From NCBI RefSeq assembly GCF_003994235.2, contig NZ_RYFG02000121.1, positions 248,001-312,000 on the forward strand: a DNA stretch of 64,000 nucleotides, read 5' to 3'. Shown one piece after another: positions 45,134 through 53,747 of the stretch. The notes below the pieces were generated by a model. It did no database searches and was not told the origin of the DNA. It saw nothing but the letters and a program-made list of their open reading frames with translations. Every line of letters begins with the position of its first letter. The first letter of the stretch is position 1. The DNA is from Candidatus Methylobacter oryzae (GTDB taxonomy: Bacteria; Pseudomonadota; Gammaproteobacteria; Methylococcales; Methylomonadaceae). The position numbers and the translations under genes are program-made.

Positions 45134-45579
45134 TTGTCCACGAAAAGCACGAAAGGCACGAAAATGGATGAGGATATTTGCTATAGAGAAGAGTGTTATC
45201 AGATACAAGGCGCCGTGTTTGACGTGTATCGTGAAATGGGCTGTGGCTTTCTTGAGGCTGTCTATCAAGAATGCTTGGGAAAGGAAGTATCAAAACGCAA
45301 GATTCCCTTTATCGAACATCAGGAGCTGAAACTTTTCTACAAAGGTGAGATGTTACGACAAACTTATATCCCCGATTTTATTTGCCATGATTCTATTATT
45401 GTTGAAATTAAAGCGCTTTCTACCATAACCGGAGTTCATAAGGCGCAGGTACTCAATTACTTGAAAGCAACAGGGATGCGTCTGGGGTTGTTGGTTAACT
45501 TTGGTTGCCATCCGAAAGCAACAGTCGAGCGGATTGTATTATGAAGGTTTTTCGTGTCTTTCGTGCTTTTCGTGGACAA
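45134..45579. mobile_element. 446-bp inverted-repeat element carrying a GxxExxY nuclease gene
   Basis: The left end (45134-45164) and right end (45549-45579) are 31-bp inverted repeats with one mismatch, built of CACGAAA-like repeats (GTCCACGAAAAGCACGAAAG). The nuclease ATG uses the last base of the left repeat, and its stop lies 4 bp before the right one, so the ORF fills the element. It sits between the ATPase and permease genes of one operon. No clear target-site duplication was found. Solo repeat: 58199-58224. Confidence 0.72.
45164..45544 (+). CDS. GxxExxY-family protein, PD-(D/E)XK nuclease fold
   Basis: 126 residues from the ATG at 45164. The family motif is G28-F-L-E31-A-V-Y34 ([13 protein letters not shown]), and the nuclease-type core is intact: P70-D71, then E81-I-K83 (YIPDFI...IIVEIKAL). 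Family members are widespread and multicopy, yet uncharacterised. The upstream in-frame TTG at 45134 would translate the repeat itself and is not preferred. Being framed by the inverted repeats and inserted in an unrelated operon suggests the protein acts on, or moves with, those repeats. This is inference. Confidence 0.85.
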   Translation: MDEDICYREECYQIQGAVFDVYREMGCGFLEAVYQECLGKEVSKRKIPFIEHQELKLFYKGEMLRQTYIPDFICHDSIIVEIKALSTITGVHKAQVLNYLKATGMRLGLLVNFGCHPKATVERIVL

Positions 45580-45585
45580 TAAATC

Positions 45586-46791
45586 ATGCTCATCAAAGAC
45601 ACTCTAACCCAATCCTTAGCCGCAATCGGCACCCAGCGTTTACGCGCCGGCTTGATTATCCTGGCGATGAGCATCGGCATTGCTTCGGTTTCGGTGCTGA
45701 CGGCCTTGGGCGACAGCGCCCGGCGCTATGTGGTTAATGAGTTTGAAGCATTGGGCACGAACCTGGTTATCGTTCTGCCCGGCCGCACCGAAACCACCGG
45801 CGGCCAGCCGCCGCTGTTCGGCGAAACGCCCCGCGATTTAACGCTGGACGATGCCCAGGCCCTGTTTCGAAGCCGTCATATTGCCGCCATCGCACCGCTG
45901 ACTATCGGTTCCGCGCCGGTTTCTTCGCTCGGTTTGGAGCGCGAAACGAATGTTGTGGGTTCGACGCACGCTTTGAGACGAGTGCGCCGTTTAACCGTGG
46001 CGCAAGGTAGTTTCCTGCCCGAAACCGAGGCTGATAAAGCCTTGCCGGTTTGCGTGATCGGCCAGACCATACGCAACGAATTGTTTGCGAAGCAAGCGGC
46101 GCTGGGACAATGGCTGCGGATCAATGACCGGCGTTTCCGGGTGATCGGCGTACTGGCCTCGGAAGGGCAATCGGTCGGCATCGATTTTGACGAGATCGTG
46201 ATTATTCCGGTGGCGTCCGCACAGGCCTTGTTCGATACCTACTCATTATTCAGGATATTGGTTGAAACCAAATCCAAGCCGGATATGTACAAAGCGGCCG
46301 ATGAAATCAGGGCCATCGTCAAGGCACGCCACGAAGGCGAAGACGACGTTACGCTGATTACCCAGGACAGCGTGGTCAGCACGTTCGACAAGATATTGAC
46401 CGCGCTGACGCTGACCGTGGCCGGCATCGCCGGAATCAGCTTGTCGGTGGCCGGCGTGTTGGTGATGAACGTGATGCTGGTCAGCGTTACGCAACGCACG
46501 GCCGAGATCGGCTTGCTGAAAGCATTGGGCGCGACCAAGCGGCAGCTGTTGTGGCTGTTTTTGTCCGAAGCGGCGATGTTGTCGCTGGCCGGCGCGGTGC
46601 TGGGCGTGATGTTGGGCTATATCACCTTGGGCGTGTTGCAGGCTTTATACCCGGATTTTCCGCTGCAATTGCCGCCTTGGGCCCTGCTTGCCGCATTGGC
46701 GGTAGCGTTGATGACCGGTTTGTTGTTCGGCGTCTTGCCGGCCAGGAAAGCGGCCAAGCTCGATCCTGTTGCGGCCCTGGCGAAGCGGTAG
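45586..46791 (+). CDS. FtsX/MacB-type ABC permease 1
   Basis: 401 residues with the usual order: helix 1 (about 18-42, LIILAMSIGIASVSVLTALG), a large periplasmic MacB core domain (about 45-270), and three C-terminal helices (from LTVAGIAGISLSVAGVLVMN) ending with PARKAAKLDPVAALAKR. It begins 6 bp after the right inverted repeat of the nuclease element. It probably forms a heterodimer with permease 2. The ATP-binding partner is the separate protein encoded at 44432. Confidence 0.92.
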   Translation: MLIKDTLTQSLAAIGTQRLRAGLIILAMSIGIASVSVLTALGDSARRYVVNEFEALGTNLVIVLPGRTETTGGQPPLFGETPRDLTLDDAQALFRSRHIAAIAPLTIGSAPVSSLGLERETNVVGSTHALRRVRRLTVAQGSFLPETEADKALPVCVIGQTIRNELFAKQAALGQWLRINDRRFRVIGVLASEGQSVGIDFDEIVIIPVASAQALFDTYSLFRILVETKSKPDMYKAADEIRAIVKARHEGEDDVTLITQDSVVSTFDKILTALTLTVAGIAGISLSVAGVLVMNVMLVSVTQRTAEIGLLKALGATKRQLLWLFLSEAAMLSLAGAVLGVMLGYITLGVLQALYPDFPLQLPPWALLAALAVALMTGLLFGVLPARKAAKLDPVAALAKR

Positions 46792-46793
46792 AC

Positions 46794-46958
46794 GAAACGC
46801 GGATGACGCGGATTGGACGGATTTTTTCTTATAGAACCCGAGGTTGGTGCGGTGATGGAAAGCCTTCTCCAGAGGGGGGAAACGTCGCTTTACTGACCCT
46901 GGACTCTACATTACTTTTTATCCGTGCTTATCTGTCAAATCCGTGTCATCCGTGTTCC
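46794..46958. repeat. ACGGAT-type inverted-repeat element between the two permease genes
   Basis: The left arm (46794-46822, GAAACGCGGATGACGCGGAT start) and right arm (46930-46958) match as an inverted repeat at 24 of 29 positions. About 107 bp between them hold no gene. The arm sequence recurs at 39239/39364 and 43113. Confidence 0.75.
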
Positions 46959-46991
46959 ATTAGTTTTGACTAAACGAATTTATATATTTTC

Positions 46992-48185
46992 ATGCGCTAC
47001 TCCGATCTCATCTCATTATCTTACCGGACAGTGACCAGCCATAAACTGCGCTCGGCGCTGACCGCGTTGGGCTTGATTATCGGCATTGCGGCAGTGGTCG
47101 TATTAACGTCGATAGGGCGGGGCATTCATACCTTTGTGCTGTCCGAATTTACCCAGTTCGGCACCAACCTGATCGGCGTGCGTCCCGGCAAAACCACGAC
47201 CTTTGGCGTATCCGGCGCAACGATCAGCACGGTCAGGCCATTGGTCATGGCCGACGTGGTTAGCTTGAGCAAAGTGGAAAATATTATTGCCGCATCGCCT
47301 TCGGTCCAAGGCAACGCCCGTATCGAAGCCGGCGAAAAGCAGCGGCGCACGAATGTATTGGGCGTCGGTTCCGCAGTGCCGGAGATTTGGAAAATCAAAG
47401 TCAGTAGCGGGCGATTCCTTCCCGAAGAAAGCAATCCGCGCGCTTTCGCGGTGTTGGGCAATAAATTGGCGGCCGAATTGTTCGGCACGGCCAGCCCGCT
47501 AGGCCGGCGCATCAGGATCGGCAGCGACCGTTTCCGGGTTATCGGCGTGATGGAAAAGAAAGGCCAGGTGGTCGGCTTCGACATGGACGATACGATCTAT
47601 ATCCCGGCCGCGAAGGCGCTGGAGCTGTTTAACCGGGAAAGCCTGATGGAGATTCACCTGCTCTATAACAGCAACGCCGCAGTTGCCGAAGTGGAAAAGG
47701 CGATCAAGCGAAACCTGATTGCCCGGCACGGCAGCGAAGACTTTACCATCGTCACCCAGAACCAGATGCTGAAAAGCATGGATTCCATCCTGAATATCCT
47801 GACGCTGGCGGTCGCGGCCTTGGGCAGCATTTCTCTGCTGGTCGGCTCGGTCGGTATCTTGACGATCATGACGATTGCCGTTTCGGAGCGGGTTTCGGAA
47901 ATCGGTTTATTGCGGGCCGTCGGCGCGGAACGGCAAACCATTTTCCAGCTGTTCCTGTGTGAAGCCTTGGCGTTAAGCGGGGCAGGCGGGCTTTGCGGCG
48001 TGTTGTTGGGCATCGCGATAGTCCGAATCCTGGACGCCGCGCTACCCGCGTTGCCGGTGGAACTTGCTTGGGGCTATATCGTTGCGGCGTTCATCGTCTC
48101 ATTGCTGATAGGCATGGCCGCCGGCGTAGCGCCGGCTATGAAGGCTGCGAGGTTGGAGCCGTTGGAGGCTTTACGCACGGAATGA
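46992..48185 (+). CDS. FtsX/MacB-type ABC permease 2
   Basis: 397 residues, same architecture as permease 1: helix 1 (LRSALTALGLIIGIAAVVVL), a periplasmic domain, and three C-terminal helices ending PAMKAARLEPLEALRTE. The conserved MacB motif EIGLLRAVGAERQTIFQLFL is present. The end of the operon is here. A relic of this gene's 3' end lies 3.7 kb downstream (51904-52157). Confidence 0.92.
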   Translation: MRYSDLISLSYRTVTSHKLRSALTALGLIIGIAAVVVLTSIGRGIHTFVLSEFTQFGTNLIGVRPGKTTTFGVSGATISTVRPLVMADVVSLSKVENIIAASPSVQGNARIEAGEKQRRTNVLGVGSAVPEIWKIKVSSGRFLPEESNPRAFAVLGNKLAAELFGTASPLGRRIRIGSDRFRVIGVMEKKGQVVGFDMDDTIYIPAAKALELFNRESLMEIHLLYNSNAAVAEVEKAIKRNLIARHGSEDFTIVTQNQMLKSMDSILNILTLAVAALGSISLLVGSVGILTIMTIAVSERVSEIGLLRAVGAERQTIFQLFLCEALALSGAGGLCGVLLGIAIVRILDAALPALPVELAWGYIVAAFIVSLLIGMAAGVAPAMKAARLEPLEALRTE

Positions 48186-48475
48186 TTGGGTTTTTTTATA
48201 GATGAAGTATATTTCAAAAGGCGAGAGCAATAGCCTAGCTAAACAATCCTTGGGGAAAATGTAATCAATTATCTGAGGCCCTCCCAGATAGCTGACTATT
48301 AACGCAATAGGCTATATGCTTTCCAGTAGAAATTAATATAGTTAAAATTTCCCTGATAACCTGATAAAAGCGTTTCTGATGAAATTCATAAAACGCGATG
48401 CTTTTCGCTTTTAGCCTTCTTTGCCAAACAAGCCGGTCGAAGAAACCAAATAAAACTTGTAATGAAAAATTTTAA

Positions 48476-51400
48476 ATGAAGTTTACGATCAACAAACGTA
48501 GTAGTTTCATCGCGATGGCAACAGCCAGCTATTCGATACTGGCCCTGGCATGGATTTTTTTAACGGATGAATTGTTAAAGGTCTTTGTTGATATAGACTC
48601 GTTATTTTGGTTATCGACCGCAAAAGGGGTTTTTTTCGTCATCACATCAGCGGCAATGTTCTTTCTGGCTTTACGTGCAGTTCCTCCCGCTCAAGAGAAT
48701 AGTTCATCCACTTGTTGGGATGCGGTAACCCATGCTCTAGTTCCCGAAAGCCGAACCCACTGGTTAATGTATCTATTCGCTATTGTCATCACGGTAGCCA
48801 TGCTCGCCGTGCGCGAAAGCCTCGCTGTTCAATTCGAAAATAGGTCTTTGCTGATTTTATTCATGTTCCCAATTATTCTTAGCGCATTGCTAGGTGGTTT
48901 TGGACCTGGTCTGGTTTCGTCCTTTATCGCGGCTTGGGGCGTTAATTACTTTGCCATTCCCCCCCTCCATACTTTCGTTATCTCTGCTAAACATGACCTG
49001 CTTCAATGGTTGTTTCTGATAATCAACGGCGTAGCGGTCAGTTTGTTGAGTGAAGTTTTGCGCCGCTCGCTGACTAAGGCGGAGTTCAATCAGCGCTTGC
49101 TGAATGTGGTTGTGTCCGGCACTTCCGATGCCATTTTTGTGAAGGACATTCAGGGACGCTATCAACTTATCAATGCTGGGGCTGCTGCCATCGTTGGCAA
49201 AACTCCGGAATCCATCTTGGGGCGTGACGATTATTTTCTATTTCCGGAAGCGATCGCCAAAGAATTGATGGCTAGAGACCTGGAGATATTGTCTGGGTCT
49301 TTTGAACAATCCTATGAGGAGCATATTGTCACTTGTGATGGCAAGGAATTCGACTTCTCGGTCATTAAGGGACCTGTCTTCAATCAGGCTGGCCAGGCAG
49401 TCGGGCTGTTTGGTATTAATCGGGATATAACCGAACGGAAACAAGCCGCGGCAACTTATCGGTCGCTATACGACAATATAACGAATAGTGTTGCTCATTG
49501 TCGTGTAATCTTTGAACAAAATATACCGGTTGACTTAGAGTATATTTCCGTTAACCCGGCTTTTGCCGAAGTCTCAGGCATTCGTGAGAATCCCGTGGAG
49601 CGTCGGATCAGCGAGTTGATACCAGGCTATTGCGAGAATAACCGGGAGTCGCTTGAGGTTTTCGGTCGTGTTGCTTTAACCGCCGAACCGGCGAGATGGG
49701 AGCATTATTTAGCCGAACTGGATCGATGGTTCTCTTTTTATATTTTTGCCACCGCTACCGATAAAATAACCATCATCTCGGAAAATATTTCCGAACGTAA
49801 GCGTGCCGAAAAGAAACTCCAGCTTGCCGCCAATGTTTTTTCCCATGCCCGAGAAGGTATTATGATTACGGAAGCAGAAGGGACAATTATTGACGTTAAC
49901 GATGCTTTTAGCCGTATTACCGGTTTTAGCCGGGATGAGGTTTTGGGGAAAAATCCACGCATGCTAAGTTCCGGCCGGCATGAAAAAGAGTTCTATGCCG
50001 TTTTTTGGCATGCTCTGCGCGAACAAGGTTGTTGGGGCGGCGAAATATGGAATCGCCGTAAAAACGGCGAAATTTATGCTGAAATGTTGACAATCAACAG
50101 CATTAAGGACGATCAGGGCATTACCCAACAATACGTTGCATTATTTTCCGATATTACGGATTTCAAAGAACACGAGAAACAGCTTGAATATATCGCCCAT
50201 TATGACGCATTGACGCAATTGCCTAATCGCGTACTACTGGCAGACCGCATTTTCCAATCCATGCATCATGCGCTTCGGCATGAACAATCTTTAGCCGTTA
50301 TCTATCTTGATCTTGACGGTTTTAAACTCATCAACGATAAACACGGGCATGATGTTGGGGATCAATTGTTGATTTCCGTGGCGGCAAAAATGAAAGAATC
50401 GCTACGAGAAGGCGATACTCTTGCCCGTCTCGGCGGCGATGAATTCGTTGCCGTGCTGCTTGACTTGGATTGCATAGAAGTTTGCCTGCCGATCATCAAC
50501 CGCTTGTTGGAAGCCGCCGCTCATCCGGTGACGGTCAATAATCTTAAGCTCCAGGTTTCCGGCAGCCTTGGGGTTACTTTTTATCCCCAATCTCATGAGG
50601 TCGATGCGGATTTGCTATTGAGGCAAGCGGATCAGGCCATGTATCACGCTAAATTGAAAGGCAAGAACCGTTACCACGTTTTTGATACCGAACAAGATAA
50701 CGATATTCGCGGCTATCATGAAAAAATTGAGCGTCTTCGACTCTCATTAATTAATCGTGAATTCGTATTGTATTACCAACCCAAAGTAAACATGCGGACA
50801 GGTGAAATTATCGGAGCCGAAGCACTGATCCGCTGGCAACATCCGGAACTAGGACTTGTGCCGCCAGCGGATTTTTTACCGTTAATCGAAGATCATCCTT
50901 TAGCCGTCGAAATCGGCGAATGGGTGATCGATGCAGCTCTGACCCAAATGGAGTTTTGGCGTCTCGATGGCTTGGATATACCGGTAAGCGTCAATGTCGG
51001 CGCGTATCAGTTACAAAATTCAAATTTTGTTGAGCGCCTGTGCGAAATACTTGAGCAACATCCCCGGATTAGCCCTAGCCGCCTGGAATTGGAAGTACTT
51101 GAAACCAGCGCATTAGAGGACATTGCCCAAATTACCCAAATTATGGAGGCTTGCCGGGAGCTTGGGGTGACGTTTGCACTGGACGACTTCGGTACCGGCT
51201 ATTCATCTTTGACATACCTTAAAAAACTGCCTGTTACCTTGCTTAAGATAGACCAGAGTTTTGTTCGGGACATGCTGGATGACCCCGATGATCTCGCAAT
51301 TCTTGAAGGCGTGTTGGGTATGTCTTGCGCCTTCCGGCGCCAAGTCATTGCGGAAGGCGTCGAAACAGCCAAGCATGGGCAAATGTTGCTAGAGTTAGGT

Positions 51401-51862
51401 TGTGAACTAGCCCAGGGTTATGGCATAGCCCGGCCAATGCCTGCCGATGCAATGCCTGCTTGGTCTGCTAACTGGCGTATTGATCCAACCTGGATAAACG
51501 TTTTTGCTGTCAGCCGAGAAGATCTGCCTTTAATTTTCGCAAGAGTCGAACATCGAGCGTGGATTCTAGGCATCGAAAATTACGTTAACGGTCTTTGCGA
51601 AATACCGCCAACGCTGAGCGAAGACGAATGCCGGCTAGGAAGCTGGTTAAAGAACGCCGGATTAGCGAATTATGGCGAGGAGACAAACTTTCAACGCATA
51701 ACACTGCTTCATCATCGGATTCATGAGCTAGCCAAGGTTTTTTTAGAAAGTTATGCCAAGAAAGACAGGAATCCAGATATACAATTAGCGGAGCTTCATA
51801 GGCTGAAGGATACATTGATAGAATCTTTACATGCTTTGCAAAAAGGCGAGAAAACGGCATAG
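48476..51862 (+). CDS. Membrane GGDEF-EAL protein with CZB zinc-sensor domain
   Basis: 1,128 residues. N-terminal helices (about 10-70) and a DUF4118/KdpD-like four-helix block (about 95-195, LVSSFIAAWGVNYFAIPP) are followed by three PAS domains (about 205-320, 330-440, 445-565), GGDEF (570-735, intact RLGGDEFVAV) and EAL (about 750-1000, intact GAEALIRW and DDFGTGYSS). The C-terminal region has the CZB pattern: H1026 (VEHRAW), C1052 (DECRLGSWL), H1079 and H1083 (LLHHRIHELAK). CZB domains bind zinc and regulate cyclases such as DgcZ. It therefore likely turns c-di-GMP over in response to zinc, redox (thiol) or PAS inputs. Confidence 0.9.
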   Translation: MKFTINKRSSFIAMATASYSILALAWIFLTDELLKVFVDIDSLFWLSTAKGVFFVITSAAMFFLALRAVPPAQENSSSTCWDAVTHALVPESRTHWLMYLFAIVITVAMLAVRESLAVQFENRSLLILFMFPIILSALLGGFGPGLVSSFIAAWGVNYFAIPPLHTFVISAKHDLLQWLFLIINGVAVSLLSEVLRRSLTKAEFNQRLLNVVVSGTSDAIFVKDIQGRYQLINAGAAAIVGKTPESILGRDDYFLFPEAIAKELMARDLEILSGSFEQSYEEHIVTCDGKEFDFSVIKGPVFNQAGQAVGLFGINRDITERKQAAATYRSLYDNITNSVAHCRVIFEQNIPVDLEYISVNPAFAEVSGIRENPVERRISELIPGYCENNRESLEVFGRVALTAEPARWEHYLAELDRWFSFYIFATATDKITIISENISERKRAEKKLQLAANVFSHAREGIMITEAEGTIIDVNDAFSRITGFSRDEVLGKNPRMLSSGRHEKEFYAVFWHALREQGCWGGEIWNRRKNGEIYAEMLTINSIKDDQGITQQYVALFSDITDFKEHEKQLEYIAHYDALTQLPNRVLLADRIFQSMHHALRHEQSLAVIYLDLDGFKLINDKHGHDVGDQLLISVAAKMKESLREGDTLARLGGDEFVAVLLDLDCIEVCLPIINRLLEAAAHPVTVNNLKLQVSGSLGVTFYPQSHEVDADLLLRQADQAMYHAKLKGKNRYHVFDTEQDNDIRGYHEKIERLRLSLINREFVLYYQPKVNMRTGEIIGAEALIRWQHPELGLVPPADFLPLIEDHPLAVEIGEWVIDAALTQMEFWRLDGLDIPVSVNVGAYQLQNSNFVERLCEILEQHPRISPSRLELEVLETSALEDIAQITQIMEACRELGVTFALDDFGTGYSSLTYLKKLPVTLLKIDQSFVRDMLDDPDDLAILEGVLGMSCAFRRQVIAEGVETAKHGQMLLELGCELAQGYGIARPMPADAMPAWSANWRIDPTWINVFAVSREDLPLIFARVEHRAWILGIENYVNGLCEIPPTLSEDECRLGSWLKNAGLANYGEETNFQRITLLHHRIHELAKVFLESYAKKDRNPDIQLAELHRLKDTLIESLHALQKGEKTA

Positions 51863-51903
51863 AGATTTTAATGTGTGGCTTGTCCGGTATTTTTAAAATT
51901 TCC

Positions 51904-52157
51904 AAAAGCGCATGGATTCTATTCTGAATATTCTGACCTTGGCGTTAAGCGGGGCAGGCGGGCTTTGCGGCGTGTTGTTGGGCATTGCGATAGTCCAAAT
52001 CCCGGATACCGCGCTGCCTGCGTTGCCGGTTGAACTGGCCTGGGATTATATCGTTGCGGCGTTTATCGTTTCGTTGCTGATCGGCATGGCCGCCGGCGTG
52101 GCGCCGGCTATGAAGGCAGCGCGGTTGGAGCCGCTGAAGGCTTTAAGGGCGGAGTGA
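51904..52157 (+). pseudogene. Relic of the permease 2 gene 3' end
   Basis: This 254-bp stretch matches 47774-48185 but lacks the segment 47811-47972 (162 bp, 54 codons). The junction falls in a shared TGGCG, so the frame is kept (LNILTLA joined to LSGAGGLCGV). Similarity continues past the stop (TGATTGG and GTATATTTC near both). It encodes about 81 residues with parts of two helices and is unlikely to work as a permease. Confidence 0.85.
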
Positions 52158-52271
52158 TTGGAGGGGGCGTAATATACTGAGGTATATTTCTAGAGTTTAG
52201 GTTTGTATTCGACTCATCAGCGACTATCGCTCTAAAATAGCCTAATGACCGCAAATTGGTTTAATGTTGCT

Positions 52272-52302
52272 GTAGGATGCGGCGTGCCTCACCGAATCCT
52301 AC
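52272..52302. repeat. GTAG-type REP hairpin
   Basis: GTAGGATGCGG and CCGAATCCTAC form a stem with a short internal mismatch around a 9-nt loop. Starting with GTAG and ending CTAC is typical of REP sequences mobilised by RAYT (TnpA-REP) proteins. No RAYT gene is in the window. Confidence 0.65.
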
Positions 52303-52347
52303 GGCGCTATCCCCTCTTAATAAAACATACAACTACTTGATATTTTC

Positions 52348-52941
52348 ATGTATCTACATAAAGCATCCACAGAAATAACTATAGGCTCAAAATTCGTTTT
52401 CACAGACTTTCCGAGTTTGATGAATAAGCATCTCATAAAGTTTCCGGGAGTTTCTAAATTGGAAGACATGGCAACTGCTCTGATTCTTAAAGGATTTTCA
52501 TTTCCTGAGATGGAAAACTACATCAGATCCGTTTGCCGCTGGGGCAATTTTGCTGGCGTCGGTGGACGTGTCATAAAAAATAATACAAGAAAACAAATAC
52601 AAAACGCTTTTGTTGATGCTTATGCACATTTAAATACCAGTTCGCCAAATGTATCCGCTGCTTTATCGAGTTTAAATCAACTTCATGGACTTGGTACTCC
52701 TTCGTTTGCATCTAAACATCTTCGTTTTCTAAATCCAGATATTTGCCCCGTCTATGACAGTATCCTTACCGATAAGCTCCCTTACTCATTTAGCCCAACA
52801 GGGTACTCTGAGTTTTCTGTTGATTGCCAAGAAATAGCAAGATTGCTAAATGCTGCAAAAATCGCTAATCCAGCAAGAACAACGCAATCATGGCTGGCGG
52901 CAGATGTTGAGGCGGCAATGTTTGCTTGCTTCTATTTGTGA
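52348..52941 (+). CDS. Unknown protein, possible OGG/HhH-like fold
   Basis: 197 residues, with lower GC than its neighbours. A central segment (LHGLGTPSFASKHLRFLNPD, then CPVYDSILTDKLPYS) resembles the 8-oxoguanine glycosylase-like (OGG-fold) proteins found singly in accessory loci, where a helix-hairpin-helix precedes an Asp. The resemblance is weak and I could not confirm a catalytic Lys/Asp pair. The ATG follows a poor ribosome-binding site. It lies 24 bp before another unknown gene, probably in one unit, after a REP and the permease relic, so this looks like an acquired block. Confidence 0.65.
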   Translation: MYLHKASTEITIGSKFVFTDFPSLMNKHLIKFPGVSKLEDMATALILKGFSFPEMENYIRSVCRWGNFAGVGGRVIKNNTRKQIQNAFVDAYAHLNTSSPNVSAALSSLNQLHGLGTPSFASKHLRFLNPDICPVYDSILTDKLPYSFSPTGYSEFSVDCQEIARLLNAAKIANPARTTQSWLAADVEAAMFACFYL

Positions 52942-52965
52942 AGTCCGTATGGCAATCAACTGCCC

Positions 52966-53640
52966 ATGAATGTTAAATCAAGAAATAACGACAGAGACCG
53001 TTGGTGCTCGGATGATCCGGCTCCTGATTGTGACCTCTCTGATATTGAAACTGTTTCGTTACGTGCTAAGGCAATGCTAGTAAGGTCTACCTCGAATCTT
53101 GTTCGATCCGACTTCGTCCAGTTAAATGGGGCCGTGGTGATGTTGTCGGGTATGGACTACCATTACCGGAACTTTGTAAAATTGATTCAAAGCGACAACG
53201 CACAACCTCGGGGTTGCATAGAAGATTTACAGCATGAGGCAGTCGCGTGGGTCAATCGGATCGGCCAGTTCTACTACTTCTCTCAATCAAGGTTTGTCAA
53301 TGAGCATTTGCCAAATATTCAAACACCAAGGATTGACAAAATACTTCCTTTTCGCATGAAACACACCGCCCATCGTTCCATTGATTCCCCGAAAAAAGAG
53401 GATTCGTCCTACCTCCAGGAATTTCAGGCCCTAGCATTTGAGAGGCACAGCAGAACATTATGGGTTCCGCGTCCTAGTCTGAGTATCGACAATATTGAAA
53501 CGGCAACTCACTTGACACACTTCCTAGCTTTTCAGATTCCATTGAGTGATGGAAGTTACGCAGAATTTGCTCTTGAAAGAGACCATCCAGAGCTGATTAT
53601 GGAAGGATATGAGATTCTCAGAAATCTACTCCGCAACTGA
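52966..53640 (+). CDS. Unknown protein, partner of the preceding gene
   Basis: 224 residues, soluble, no signal peptide. Visible pieces are a long helical stretch (LRAKAMLVRSTSNLVRSDFV) and charged, aromatic-rich segments (FYYFSQSRFVNEHLP, RHSRTLWVPRPSLS). I recognise no family. The short gap and same strand suggest co-expression with the upstream unknown. Its composition also differs from the flanking housekeeping genes, which would suit recent transfer. No repeat clearly bounds the pair on the right. Confidence 0.62.
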   Translation: MNVKSRNNDRDRWCSDDPAPDCDLSDIETVSLRAKAMLVRSTSNLVRSDFVQLNGAVVMLSGMDYHYRNFVKLIQSDNAQPRGCIEDLQHEAVAWVNRIGQFYYFSQSRFVNEHLPNIQTPRIDKILPFRMKHTAHRSIDSPKKEDSSYLQEFQALAFERHSRTLWVPRPSLSIDNIETATHLTHFLAFQIPLSDGSYAEFALERDHPELIMEGYEILRNLLRN

Positions 53641-53747
53641 TAACAATGGCTAATCTTTCAGTCAACTGGGCCATCTGTAAGCAGCGCCAGCAGGTTCCTT
53701 GCATCAATACCATGCCCACCATTAAGCACGTTTGTTTTCACTAACCC

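Noticed and set aside
45134-45163. Upstream TTG start for the GxxExxY gene
   Set aside because: The added residues are encoded entirely by the inverted repeat; the ATG at 45164 fits the family start.
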